A stretch of DNA of 64,000 nt from Cycas panzhihuaensis (taxonomy: Eukaryota > Cycadophyta). The notes beneath the pieces are model-generated. The model was not told the DNA's origin. It saw nothing but the letters and a program-made list of their open reading frames with translations, and searched no databases. The stretch spans positions 152,651,741 to 152,715,740 of the forward strand of contig CM041465.1 of NCBI GenBank assembly GCA_023213395.1, written 5' to 3'. Position 1 is the stretch's first letter, and every line of letters starts with the position of its first letter. The position numbers and the translations under genes were made by a program. Below, one piece after another: positions 22,854-34,276 of this stretch.

Positions 22854-23970
22854 TGATCTAAATTTGAATGGAAAAGTAAAGACTTAGTCCAATCGAAACA
22901 AATTTAGAATAATTTTACAATAATTTCACATTATTTTTGAAATTATTTAGATTTTTCCTTATAAAATTCCATATGTTTATACTCTATTAAGCATGCATAG
23001 GACTGCTACAATAAGTAGGAAGAGAAGAAATGAGTGTTGGGCACATTTTAGGCTTGTTACATACTCTTTGGTACCATTACCAATGAACTATGTATGAAGT
23101 TTTAGTTACCGTTCAACCAAAAACCCTTTTTTGGAGAAGATTTCCACCTGGCGTCTTCCTTGGACTGCTACAGTTAGTTTTTTTCTTCTTCCTTTGATTG
23201 TAACTAAGCCTTCTTAGGCTCCTTAAATGCCCTCATGAATAGATCTGGGCACATTTTTGTTGCTCCTTCCGTCTATTTCTTCTTGCACCTCTTTTTCTTC
23301 CATTCTCCTATGCAGTCTTTAATCTTGGAGTTGTTATTCTTCTTTGGAAAGCTATTTGGCATTAACTCCTCACGATTCTTACTTCTCTTACTATGTTTAT
23401 GGCTGCTGGGCATCCTTCTTCCTCTTCCTTAAAAAAATTAGGCAATTTTAAAACCCTGTTGTGCATATTTTCTTTCTAAATAGTTTTCCCATTTTTAGTT
23501 TTTCAACTAACTTTCGAATGGTTAAAAAACCAACTTAAATCCATTTATTCAAGGGTTTTCTTTCTTCTATTGCATAGAGGACATGTATAAACTTGTCCTC
23601 CTAAAATTTTGTGTGAAATAGACTCATTTTTCCCTATCAAAATTGCATCCATTTTGCTATTTTTCTATTTTTCATTTTTCAGGTTGCATTGGTTGCACTT
23701 CAGGATGTACTAGTTGCACTTCAAGTTACACTAGTTGCACTTTAAGATGTACTAGTTGCACTTGTGGACCACTTGGTTGCACTTGTAGTCTACTTGGCTA
23801 CACTTGTAGTCCACTTGGTTACACTTATAGACCACTTGGTTGCACCTGCTTTACATTTTTTAAGCATCTCAATGGCATTTTTCTACTAAATGAAGGTTAC
23901 AAACATGGAAAATAAATATAACAAGGCATTTTAAAGAGTATTATGAAATTAAAGATCAAAAAATAGATCA
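22854..23970 (-). repeat. 3' LTR of gypsy H (left copy)
   Basis: About 1117 bp, directly repeated at 28676-29702 plus 38216-38346 (same opening TAAATTTGAATGGAAAAG and same closing GGCATTTTAAAGAGTATTAT). Open frames within it are by-products of repeats and are not genes. On the minus strand the stretch just inside it reads AAAAATGGGAGTT, a plausible purine tract. Confidence 0.85.
23682..23850. repeat. 21-bp minisatellite in the H LTR (left copy)
   Basis: About eight imperfect units of 21 bp, each starting GTTGCACTT or GTTACACTT and ending with ACTAG or ACTTG. The related array in the other LTR is 29500-29702. The unit is a multiple of three, so it translates as a Cys/Thr-rich repeat, but this is not evidence for a protein. 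Confidence 0.9.
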
Positions 23971-25560
23971 AAACTCCCATTTTTAGGAGTTCTTAGTCTC
24001 ATGAACCTTATAGTTGTAGATGAGAGAATTTGATTTTTCCTTTCTCCCTGCTGTACCATTTTGCCTTGTTGGGTACTTGTCATTTTTCTGTAATCCTGAA
24101 GGACTTGATTGTGCCTCTTCTAGTCTTGGTCTGCTTCCTTTGAAGAATGCAATAGTTTTGCATTAGTTCCTCTTTCTCTGCTCACAACTCCTTTGGATTT
24201 GGTAAGAGTGGAACTCTGTCTTTATCTTCATCCAACATGGATGGCTCGAACATCTTTAGATTCTCAACATTCACAACTAAATACATCTTCATAAATTCTA
24301 GAAGTTCAAGCTGGAAAGCATTTTCCCCAATCTTCTTTAAGATTGTTTACCTTCACCTTGCAATCATTTCTTACTGAGATGCCACCAAAGTCTATCTTCT
24401 TCCTTAAAGGAATGGCTAGTTCTATGTGTATCATGCCTCTATTTGTATCTCTATTGAGATTTTTAAAACTGCTCCTCAACTTGTTGATGGATTTTTCTAA
24501 TTCTTTCCAAGAATCTTTGTGGCTTCTCATCTCCTTCTTCCTCCTTATTTTCAATAGAAAGTTGGGCAGAAAATTCTAGATCGAATGGAATTGTAGGCAG
24601 AAATCCCAAACATACCTAAAATGGTGATTTCTGGATTGAGCTATGGATAGCTCTATTGAAGGCAAATTGCAAGTATGGGAGACTTCCATCCCAAGTCTTA
24701 GGATGCTTGGCATTGTATCCATATAACAATTGTACCAACATCATGTTGATGACTTCAGTCTGGCTATCTATTTACAGATGAAAGACTGTGCTCATCTTCA
24801 GCTTTGTATCCATCATTCTCCAAAGTGTTTACTAAAAATGACTTAGAAATCTGTTGTCTCGATTAGAAATGATTGAGTTGGAAAGTCCAAAATGCTTCCA
24901 AACATGCTAAAAAAATAATCTAGCTATGTCTTCTCTTGTATGTGTCTTCTTATAGGGAATCAACACCACCATTTTACTAAACCGATCAACAACTACACAT
25001 AAATAATCCATACCATTTTTGGTTTGAGGTAGTCCTCTGAGAAGATCCATAGAGATACTCTCACATGGTCATGATGGAATAGGAAATAGAGCGTACAATC
25101 CAAACTTCCTATTGGCTAGCTTTGATGTGCTACATAATGTACATCCTCATATTGTTGTAATCACGTCTTGCTGCATATTTGGCCAATATATATATCGCTG
25201 CAAATTCAACAATGTCTTTCCCACTCCAAAGTGTCCTATAACTTGAGAGGTGTGAGCTTCTCTTACCCACTTCATTCAGTCTGCATGCTTTGGAATGTAA
25301 AGCTTTTCTTGCTTGAAGAGAAGGCCATCTTTTAGTTAGAAGTCAACAACTACTTTTCCCTATTATAGCTGCTCAAAGATAGGCTTGAATATCTCATCTT
25401 CTAAGTACAAATCAACATATTCATCATGGCAGAAAGGATGAAATTATATAGTTATTAATAAACTAGAAATACCTCATTGTTGAGGAGGTATGGATAGCAA
25501 GTCTGTAATTTTGTTTATTATGCCTTTCTTATACTTGACCATGATGTGAAACTGTTGCAA
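23971..25560 (-). pseudogene. Gypsy H integrase and C-terminal region
   Basis: Reading leftward from about 25400: the HHCC-like zinc region (HTSQVIGHFGVGKT, RYIYWPNMQQDV), then SISMDLLRGLPQTKNGMDYLCVVVDRFSKM, ISNRDNRFLSHF (second catalytic Asp), IDSQTEVINMM (catalytic Glu) and AFNRAIHSS. Further left are a basic C-terminal stretch (FLERIRKIHQQVEEQ) and FKEEDRLWWHL. Stops interrupt every segment. Order is as in a plant gypsy integrase; a chromodomain is not recognisable here. Confidence 0.82.
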
Positions 25561-26960
25561 ATAGGACATCCACTTCATGTGCCTAACCTATTGCAATTTG
25601 GACTGAGTCTGCAAGAATTACAAAGGTTTGTGGTCGGTGTGGATGACCACCTCTTTTCCCAACAAATACGGTCTCCAATGCTTAACTACTTGGTGCAATG
25701 TATAGAGCTCTTTATCGTAAGTTGGGTAGTTTATGACAGCTCCATTAAATGTCTTTGAATGGTATGTTATCGATCTTCCCTCTTGCTTCAACATTGCTCC
25801 CATGGCATAGCTTGAAGCATTAGTCTCTAATTCAAATAGTTTCTGCAACGAGGGTAAGGCTAACACTGGTGCCTTATAAATGTTTTACTTTAAGAGCCTG
25901 AAAGCTTTCTCTTATTCATTCCCCTAATGAAACTTTGCATGTCCTCCTGTCAATGCATGAAGAAGTACTACAATTTGAGAGAATCTAAAAATAAAATTTC
26001 TTGAATATTGACATACACCAATGAAATTGTTTACCTCTGTGGTTGTCTTGGGTGTGGGCTAATTGAGAATGACTCTAATCTTTGCTTGGTCAATCTTCAA
26101 TTCTCCTCCTCCAACTATAAAACCTAAGAAGATGAGAGATTGCTTTCCAAACTCACACTTCTTTAGATTAAGTTTTAGTTGCTGCTTTTGGAAGATTTTG
26201 AGCACTTGCTTGACATGTTAAAGGTTCTCCTCCTAAGTATAATTGAAAATCAAAATATCATCTAAATAAACAATTATAAATTTATCAATGAAGGGTATTA
26301 AAACCTCATTCATCAACCTCATGAAGGTAGTATGTGCATTTCATAGACCAAAAGGCATCACCAACCATACGAACAACCCTTGCTTTGATTTGAAGGCTGT
26401 CTTCTAAGTATCCTCCTCCTAGATTCAAACCTGATGGTAGCCTAATTTTAGGTCTAACTTGTTAAAATATCTTGTAGACTATAGCTAGTCTAACAAGTCA
26501 TCTATCCATAGTAAGGGATGTTAATTCTTTATGGTGATCTTATTCAAAGCCCAGTAGTCAATGCATATTCTCCATTCTCCATCTTTCTTTGACACCAAAA
26601 TAATAGGTGAATCACATGGGGAATAACTTGGCTTGATCACTTCTTACTGTGAGAGTTCTTGAATTTACTTCTTCATCTCTTCATTCTCCAAAACTGAGTT
26701 TTAGTAGAGACTAAGATTGGGCAAATGTGAATTGGCAACCAGTTCGATTTCATGTTTAATTACTCTTTTAGGGGGCAGCCCTTTTGGCTCATGGAATATG
26801 CCATCATACCTATTCCTTAGGCCTTTAATTTACTGCACTTGTTTCCTATCCAATGCCTGCATTGAGGACTCTACTTGCTCTTTTTCCTCCACCTTTTACT
26901 TCACCATCAGCAGCATAAATTTCCTATAAGCATTAATCAATCTTTTTGTTTTTTGGCAAG
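25560..26960 (-). pseudogene. Gypsy H reverse transcriptase and RNase H
   Basis: RT from about 26720 leftward: [46 protein letters not shown] and YLDDILIF (YLDD encoded at 26257-26268, catalytic Asp pair intact), then LGFIVGGGELKID. RNase H in the 82-codon stretch 25618-25866: FELETNASSYAMGAMLKQEG (the first catalytic Asp replaced by Asn), TYDKELYTLHQVVKHWRPYLLG and HTDHKPL. Several stops between segments. Confidence 0.87.
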
Positions 26961-28590
26961 ATATGAGAGAGATCTTCTTTTACGGCTTTGATGCATTGAT
27001 CAGATATGATTTCCAATCCTTGATGAGTTGAATCTTCCTCAACCTACTATGATGAACTCCATCTCTATCATAGAGATATGGGTTGCCAAACACAACTTGA
27101 CAAACATCCAAAGGAACTACCTCATATTCAACTTCATCAATGAACTTTTTAGAAATTGTAAATTTAAACTTGTATTAGTGAGTAACCTACAAATCTGAAT
27201 CTTTTTACAGCCATCTAAGAGGATATGGTTTAGGATGTGTATGCATTTTTAATCCTAGCTTCTTTACTAATGCCTTTGAGATTAAATTATTTTGGCTTCT
27301 TTTATCAAAGATGGCATCAACCATACTTTCTTTCACCTGGATTCTTACCATGAAGAGCTCCTCTCTAACCTTTGGATCAACTTGTTGATGGTTGTTTTTA
27401 GGCTTCACATTATCCATGAGCATCAACTTCTTATTGGCTCCTTCAATGCCACCAATATTTTCATCACCTATAGAGTTAAGTAAAGTTTTACCTTCAGTTC
27501 TAACTTTACCTTTCCCCTTGTTCTTGGGCCGCTTCTCTAGATATATGAACCAACAATCTTCTATGTTGTGACCTGCTCACTTGTAATGTGTACAAATAAC
27601 TTTAATTTGGGTGGTATTGGCTTGTTTTTTTTTGACAAAACCCCAATATATTTTTGTCTAACTTTACTTAGAAACTTCTTTCCTTGGGTAGGTTTGTTGC
27701 TACCTTCTATAGGCGTAAACCTTTTTCTCTCCATGAAAACCTTCTTGTTCCTCTTTTCTATAGCAATCACCTTCTTATTGGCCTCATCGAGTGATTTAAC
27801 TTTAAACAATTGAAGTTCTTATTAAATATACTGGTGTAGTCCTCCAATATACTTCAGCATGATGTCTTTACCCAATAAAGAGATGCTAAATAGAACAACT
27901 TGCTTTTGAAATTTTGTTGTGTAGTTTTAGACATTTTGGCCTTTTTCTTGTCGATAATACTGTCATTTAATCCTTTGTTGCTCTTCATACCCGATAGGGT
28001 AGAATTGCTTCTTTATGAGGATTTTAAATCATTGCCATGTAATTTCATTTACATTATGGGATTTAAGATATGTAATCCACCAAACTAATGCATGCTCAGA
28101 TATTTTTAACCTAGAAAAAGTAATTTTTCTACCAGTTTTTATACCTATAAATTGGAAAATATGTTTCTAGTTGGTCCAACCAACCATCTAACTTTTCAGC
28201 ATCTAAGGTTCTATCATAGATAGGTAATTCAAGTTTTTCCTCTACCTAGAATGGATGTGTTATTACTGATGGACTATCATCTTCTTCCTCTTATTATTGG
28301 ACTTCTATAGGTTTTTCATTTGTTTCCTCTTCCATGAGTTCATCTTCTTCCTTCTTTATGCCTTTAGCTGTTGAAGAAGTTACATCTTATTAAGAGGCTA
28401 ATAGAACCATAAGTTGGGTTAGTCCGTCAAGGTTTTGCTCCATCTTTACAAATCTTTTCTCCATCTCTTACTCCAACTCAACCATCTTCCTTCATTGTCT
28501 ACGCTCTTTTTTAAGCGGTTCAGTTAAAGGCTCACCAGTCAACAAATATTGGAACCTATCTTTCATAAAAACTTTTTACAACTAAAACAA
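26960..28590 (-). pseudogene. Gypsy H gag and protease
   Basis: Near the PBS the frame opens with MKDRFQYLL (about 28567), then an acidic region and LPIYDRTLDAEKLDGWLDQLETYFPIY near 28140-28230, the gypsy gag core. A knuckle-like CTHYK.AGHNIEDCW sits near 27560-27600. The protease is in 27205-27426: REELFMVRIQVKESMVDAIFDKRSQNNLISKALVKKLGL, where the DTGA/DSGS site is changed to DKRS, so it would be inactive. LDVCQVVFGNPYLYDRD near 27060-27115 resembles the second protease strand. Confidence 0.75.
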
Positions 28591-28656
28591 AGAGGTTTTT
28601 TATTTTCTATTTCTTCTTTACAAATCCCTAAATTCCTAAGGGTTTCAAAAAAACTA

Positions 28657-28668
28657 GCTCTGATACCA
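28657..28668 (-). promoter_or_regulatory. PBS of gypsy H (initiator tRNA-Met)
   Basis: GCTCTGATACCA on the plus strand is the exact complement of TGGTATCAGAGC; it lies on the inner side of the right LTR, so the element is transcribed leftward. Confidence 0.9.
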
Positions 28669-28675
28669 AAATATT

Positions 28676-29702
28676 TGATTTAAATTTGAATGGAAAAGTA
28701 AAGACTTAATCCAATCGAAACAAATTCAAAATAAATTTATAATAATGTTACATTATTTTTTAAATTATTTAGATTTTTTCTTACAAAATTCCATATGTTT
28801 GTGTTCTATTGAGTATGCATAGGACTACTACAACAAGTAGGGAGAGAAGAAATAAGTGCTGGCTACATTTTGGGTACCATTGCCAATAAACTATATGTGA
28901 AGTTTTGGTTGTCGTTCAACCGAAAACCCTTTCTTGGAGAAGATTTACACCTGGTGTCTTCCTTGGACTACTATGACTGGTTTTTTTCTTCTTCCTTTGG
29001 TTGTAACTAAGCCTTCTTGGGTTCTTTCAATGTCCCCACAAACAAATCTGGGTGCTTTTCTGTTGCTCCTTCCATCTTATTTCTTCTTGCACCTCTTTTT
29101 CTTCTATTCTCCTACGCAGTTTTTAATCTTTGAGCCATTCTTCTTATTTGGAAATTTATTTGGCATTAACTCCCCATGATTCTTGCTCCTCTAGCTACGT
29201 TTATGGCTGTTGGGTATCCTTCTTCCTCTTCCTTAAAGAAATCTGGCAGTTTTAAAACCCTACTATACATATTTTCTTTCTAAACGATTTTCCTATTTTT
29301 AGTTTTTCAACTAACTTTTGAATAGTTGAGAAACCAAATTAAATCCATTTATTCAAGGGTTTTCTTTCTTCTATTGCATAGAGGACATGTATAAACTTGT
29401 CCTCCTAAAATTTTGTGTGAAACAAACTCCTTTTTCCCTATCAAAATCGCGTCCATTTTACCATTTTGCCATTTTTTATTTTTCTGTTTTCCATTTTTCA
29501 AGTTGCACTGGTTGCACTTCATGACATATTGGTTGCACTTCAGGTTACTACTAGTTGCACTTTAGGATGCACTAGTTGCATTTCAAGTTGCACTGGTTGT
29601 GCTTTAGGACACACTAGTTATACTTATAGACCACTTAGTTATACTTGTAGTCTACTTGGTTACACTTGTAATCCACTTGGTTGCACTTGTAGCCCACTTG
29701 AT
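28676..29702 (-). repeat. 5' LTR of gypsy H, first part
   Basis: Matches the left LTR from TGATTTAAATTTG through the 21-bp minisatellite (29500-29702), where copia D is inserted. The remainder is at 38216-38346. Confidence 0.85.
29500..29702. repeat. 21-bp minisatellite in the H LTR (right copy)
   Basis: About nine imperfect 21-bp units. Unit number and content differ from the left LTR. Copia D interrupts it; the TSD TTGAT (29698-29702, 38211-38215) lies in a unit boundary. Confidence 0.88.
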
Positions 29703-30037
29703 TGATGGAGCTGGAGGAGCAGAGCAGGACATCACGACATTTTCATCTTGAGTACAACAACAATTTCCAATAGAATGGCGGTGTTAATAAACACCAGGGA
29801 GGTATTCCCAACCCTTAAATAGAGAATTCGGGGAGGCATCGGGCGCCATCACCCTAGCTGCACAACAATTAAGGTTAGTTTAAAAAAACATTAAAATAAA
29901 TAATGGTGATACGTACCTCAAATGAGTGGTCGGTCCGAGCGGCTATTGAACGGCTCAAGGTGCCCTAGGGGCCCTCAAAGGCGGCTTTGAGGGGCCCTAA
30001 GTGCTCTGGTACATGAACATTGGGATTATTCCCAACA
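29703..30037 (-). repeat. 3' LTR of copia D
   Basis: 335 bp; on the minus strand TGTTGGGAATAATCCC...CTCCATCA. It contains the long hairpin at 29963-30000. The pol frame reads into it and stops at 29965-29967. Confidence 0.95.
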
Positions 30038-33000
30038 TTCTCCCCTATAAGCCCAATGTGTATGACTCCTAAATCATCTCTGAATTTCTCAAACTTGATT
30101 TTTCCCAAGGCCTTTGTAAAAATATCCATTGCTTGATCTTGATTGCTCTGATAAGTCAACTCTATCTCTCCCGCTTGTACAAGTTCCCAAATAAAGTGGT
30201 ATTGAGTTTCAATGTGCTTTGTTCTGTGGAATAATCTTGGATTTTAGTCATTTGAATAGCGCCCGATTGTCACACCAAATTTTAGTGGGACCTTCGCTTA
30301 ATTTGAAAATCCTATAAGAGTCTTCTTAACCGATTAATTCACGTGCTCCTAACATCGCGCTTTATATTCCTTCTACCGTGGATAAGGAAACGGTATTTTG
30401 TTTCTTTGTACTCCAAGCTACTGCTGCTGATCCCATACTAAATGCATAACCTAAGGTAGATTTTCTATCATCAACATCACCAGCCCAATCTGAATCTGTG
30501 TAACCAGTTAACTGAAACTCGGATGTAGGTTTGTAGTATAATCCAAAGTCTGAAGTCCCTTTAAGGTATCTGAGGATTCTTTTAGCAACTTGCCAGTGAG
30601 ATGTCTTTGGATCCTGTATAAATCTAGATACAACACTTACGGAATATGTTATATCAGGTTGAGTAGAGGTTAAATAAAGTAGGCTACCAATCAGTTGTCT
30701 ATAGTGAGTGGGATCAACTGAAGTTGAGTCATCTGTCTTAGAGAGTTTAATTCCAATTTCTGCTGGTATTGACAATGGTTTACAATTTGTCATATTAAAT
30801 CTTTGTAGAAGGTCTAATATATACTTACGTTGAGATATAAATATTCCTTGTTCATCTTGCCACACTTCCAATCCTAGGAAGTAGTGCATAAGACCTAAGT
30901 CTGTCATTTCAAATTCCTTACACATAGCTTCTTTAAATTGACTTAAAAGTTTGGAGTTATTTCCGGTATAAATTAAGTCGTCTACGTAAAGTCCTACGAT
31001 CAATATCGAATTTCCTTTAATTTTGGTGTATAGGTTTGGATCTGCTTGAGATCTTTCAAACCCTTGATCTTTAAGATATGTGTCTATACAGGAATACTAA
31101 GCCTTAGGTGCTTGTTTTAGACCATATAATGCTTTCTTTAACTTGTACGCTTTGTTTTCTTCCCCCCTGACTTCAAAACCGAGGGGTTGAGATACATAGA
31201 TATCTTCTTGGATATAACCATTTAAGAAAGCACTTTTTACATCCATTTGATAAACAGGCCAACCCATTTGAGCGGCTAAACTTATTATCATGCGAACTGA
31301 TTCCATCCTAGCAATCGGGCAAATGTTTCAAAGATAGTCTATGCCTTCTATTGGGCATATCCTTTGGCAACTAAACGAGCTTTATATTTATCAATTGATC
31401 CATCAGAGTGGAACTTAGTCTTATAGACCCATTTGGTTCCAATGGCTTTCTTCCTTGGTGGTAAGTCTACAAGTTCCCAAGTATCATTTTTAACGATAGA
31501 TTTATATTCCTCTTGCATGGCTTTTTGCCAGCACTCATGTTGATTAGCCTCATCAAAAGTTTGAGGCTCATGACTTTTAAGTAACTTACTCATTAGAGCA
31601 AAGTTAACTTTGTGTGAACGTGTAGATCTTCGATTGTTATCCAATATATTTCCTAAGTCATGATTGCGTTGAACCCATTTGGGTAGGGATTGTGATGGTG
31701 GTTGAGGTGATGTTGTTTCCCTAGTGGTTTCCAGAGAATTTCTCCACATAGGAGGCACATATTTGGATGTATTTGATGCATTAAACTTAATGGTAATGTC
31801 CTTCTGTTGCTCGTGATTATTTTGATAGTAGGTGTCTTCTTGAAATTTGACATCCCTACTTAGTATAACTTTTCAGGATTTGGGATCATAAACTTTGTAA
31901 GATTTTAATGATTCACTATATCCAATAAAGATACATTTTACACTATGATCATCTAATTTAGTTCTTCTTTGGTCAGGGACGTGGGCATAGGCTAAACAGC
32001 CAAATACCTTAAGGTGACAGATACTAGGTTTATAACTTGTCCATGCTTCTTCTGGTGTTTTCCCCCTAACGGCTTTTGTGGAACATCGATTAAGTAAGTA
32101 GATCAAGCAGATGGACTGCTTCAGCCCAAAATTCATGGCCTAAGTTTTTATCTTTAAGCATACAACGTGCCATTTCTACGATAGTTCTGTTTTTCCTTTC
32201 TGCTACACCATTTTGTTGTGGGGTGTAGGGGTTGGTATGTTGTCGCCTAATCCCATGTTAGATACAGTAATCCTTAAAGATATTAGAGGTAAATTCTCCC
32301 CCATTATCTGATCTTAAGGAGAGGATATGATATCCACTTTGTCACTCAACGAATGTTTTGAAGTCAATAAAGTGGTCGAAAGCATCAGATTTATATTTGA
32401 GAAAGAACACCCAAGTCTTTCTTGTAAAGTCATCAATAAATGTAAGGAAATACTTGGCACCTGCCAAGGAGGGAGTGGCCATTGGGCTACAAATATCTAT
32501 GTATACGAGTTGAAGAGGGGCAGATGCCCGATGGCTAAAGTTTGGAAAACTTTCTCTATGATGTTTTCCAAGAAGGCATCCCCCACACAACTCTTTATTA
32601 ACATCAATAGGGGGCAAGCCATTAACCATATCTAATCTTTTCATAAGGGCTAAACTGGTATAATTAAGATGACTGAAACGTCGATGCCATAGGTCACTAT
32701 CCATAGTAGTTGTGGTTCTAAGGGCATATGTATCTGAGGGGGTGATAGTAAGTTTAAATAAATGATCTTTAGTCATGATACCCCTAGCAACAATAGCTTT
32801 ATTTTGTTGTTTGTCTTTAATGACACATTCGCCGTTGTCAAAAATTATTTTATAATCTTGTCCCATCATCTGTCCTACCGATAGTAAGTTTTGCCTTAAA
32901 GCAGGGACGTATAGAACATCATTTAAATATTTATATTCACCACTATTAGTCAATAAGGCAATGTTACCTTTTCCAATCAATTGGTGAGAAGTGTTGTCTC

Positions 33001-34276
33001 CAAACATAATAGACCCTTTCTTATTTGTATCCAAAGTTTGAAATAATTGTTCTTTGTAGGTCATGTGGGTGGAACAACCGGAATCAATGTACCAACTATC
33101 GTCATCTTCTTGTAGGGCTGAAAAACTAGATAGAAATAAACTATTGTTGATTTTAGATTTTGATGTATTTGGCACATGTCCTCTAGAGGGTGGTCCATGT
33201 TTTGAAAAACACTTATCTTCAGTGTGACCATTTCTACGACAATAAGTGCAATATAGTTGATCTCTTTTTCCATAACTAAGATTTTGATTCCTTGGTGGAG
33301 AGCGATCAAGGTTGAAAGGTCTCCCCCTTTCCTCATAGAATTGAGTATGATTATTTCTTGGTTGGTCACGATAGTTTTGAGGTGTTCTAGAAGGTTGTGG
33401 GTTCCCATGACAATGAGGACAACAAGAATGATTTTCAACTTGTCTTCATTGGTTTGGGTTTCTTTGAGTGTTCGAATGTCTTGGACAGTTTTCATGTTAT
33501 GGGGTTCGTCCTTGTCTATTATGAGGAGCTTGGTATCGTGGAGGATTTTGTCTAGTTTCATTTCTAGGGTTTTCATCTTTTCTCCTTAGAGGAGATTCGT
33601 TTTGTTTTGAGGTGCCATCTGGAGGGTTAGGTTGAATGTTGGCCTTTGTGGCAAAGGCATGTTCTAAAGTTTCATTGGCAGCTTGTTGCTCTTCTATGGA
33701 CATGAGCATAGCAGTAAGTTGTTCTATTTTGAGGGTACTTAGGTCTTTAGATACATTAATACTAGTAGCTACCATTTCAAAACGTCTAATGACACCTACA
33801 CATCGAATGATTCGTTCAACTACTCTTTGTTCGGTTAAGGTATCCCCAAGGGACCTTATTTGGTTAACCATATCTTGAATCTTGGTCATAAATTCAGTTA
33901 TTGATTCATTAGGCATCATACGTAAATTTTCGAACTTACTTCTTAAGTTTTGTAATTTAGAGGACGCGACCCCTTCGTATATAAGCTGTAAAGTATCCCA
34001 AGCCTATTTAGACTTAATGGATTCACTAACTCATGGGAAAACATTATCTTCCAATACGCAAAAAATAAGAGCTAATGCTTCATTATCTTTTTTGACATTT
34101 TCTTTGTATGTAGCTTTTTCAGTATCAGTTGGATTTGATCCTAAGTCATTGTAACCGGTTCTTACTATATCCCACATCTCATTTGCTATGAGGATGGGCC
34201 TCATCCTCCTACTCCAGTTAAGAAAAGTATTTCCATCAAATTTAGGAATAATCATATTCCCAAAACTAGACGTCAT
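29965..34276 (-). pseudogene. Copia D gag-pol
   Basis: Start ATG at 34276 (MTSSFGNMIIPKFDG, matching E). Gag is open to 34031, then CGA-to-TGA and another stop; it resumes at 33919-33497. The zinc knuckle CTYCRRNGHTEDKC is intact on the minus strand near 33200-33255. Protease site WYIDSGCSTHMT near 33080 (Asp intact), pre-integrase WHRRFSHLNY, integrase with YIDICSPM (first Asp present) in 32342-33175; later integrase in 31873-32136. RT: KWVYKTKF in 31348-31758, QMDVKSAFLNGY in 31097-31306, LYVDDLIYTGN and RNase H YTDSDWAGDVDDRKST in 30362-31003. The C-terminus (DIFTKALGKIKFEKF) runs through the purine tract into the LTR. About eight interruptions in all. Confidence 0.92.

Noticed and set aside
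23643-23915. Open frame with Cys/Thr-rich repeat (possible secreted or metallothionein-like protein)
   Set aside because: It is the translation of a 21-bp minisatellite inside the H LTR; the unit is a multiple of three, so an open frame is expected by chance.
24306-24579. Overlapping frames on both strands in gypsy H (membrane-like protein on the plus strand)
   Set aside because: The minus frame is the C-terminal end of the H integrase region; the hydrophobic plus frame is its complement.
32327-32635. 102-codon frame opposite to D pol (also antisense to E pol at 51964-52272)
   Set aside because: A shadow of the integrase/pre-integrase coding frame; its presence in both copies follows from the conserved sense protein.
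33061-33576. 171-codon frame overlapping D gag/protease (and 51044-51487 in E)
   Set aside because: An alternative frame of the hydrophilic, codon-biased gag tail; the sense frame carries the zinc knuckle and protease motifs.
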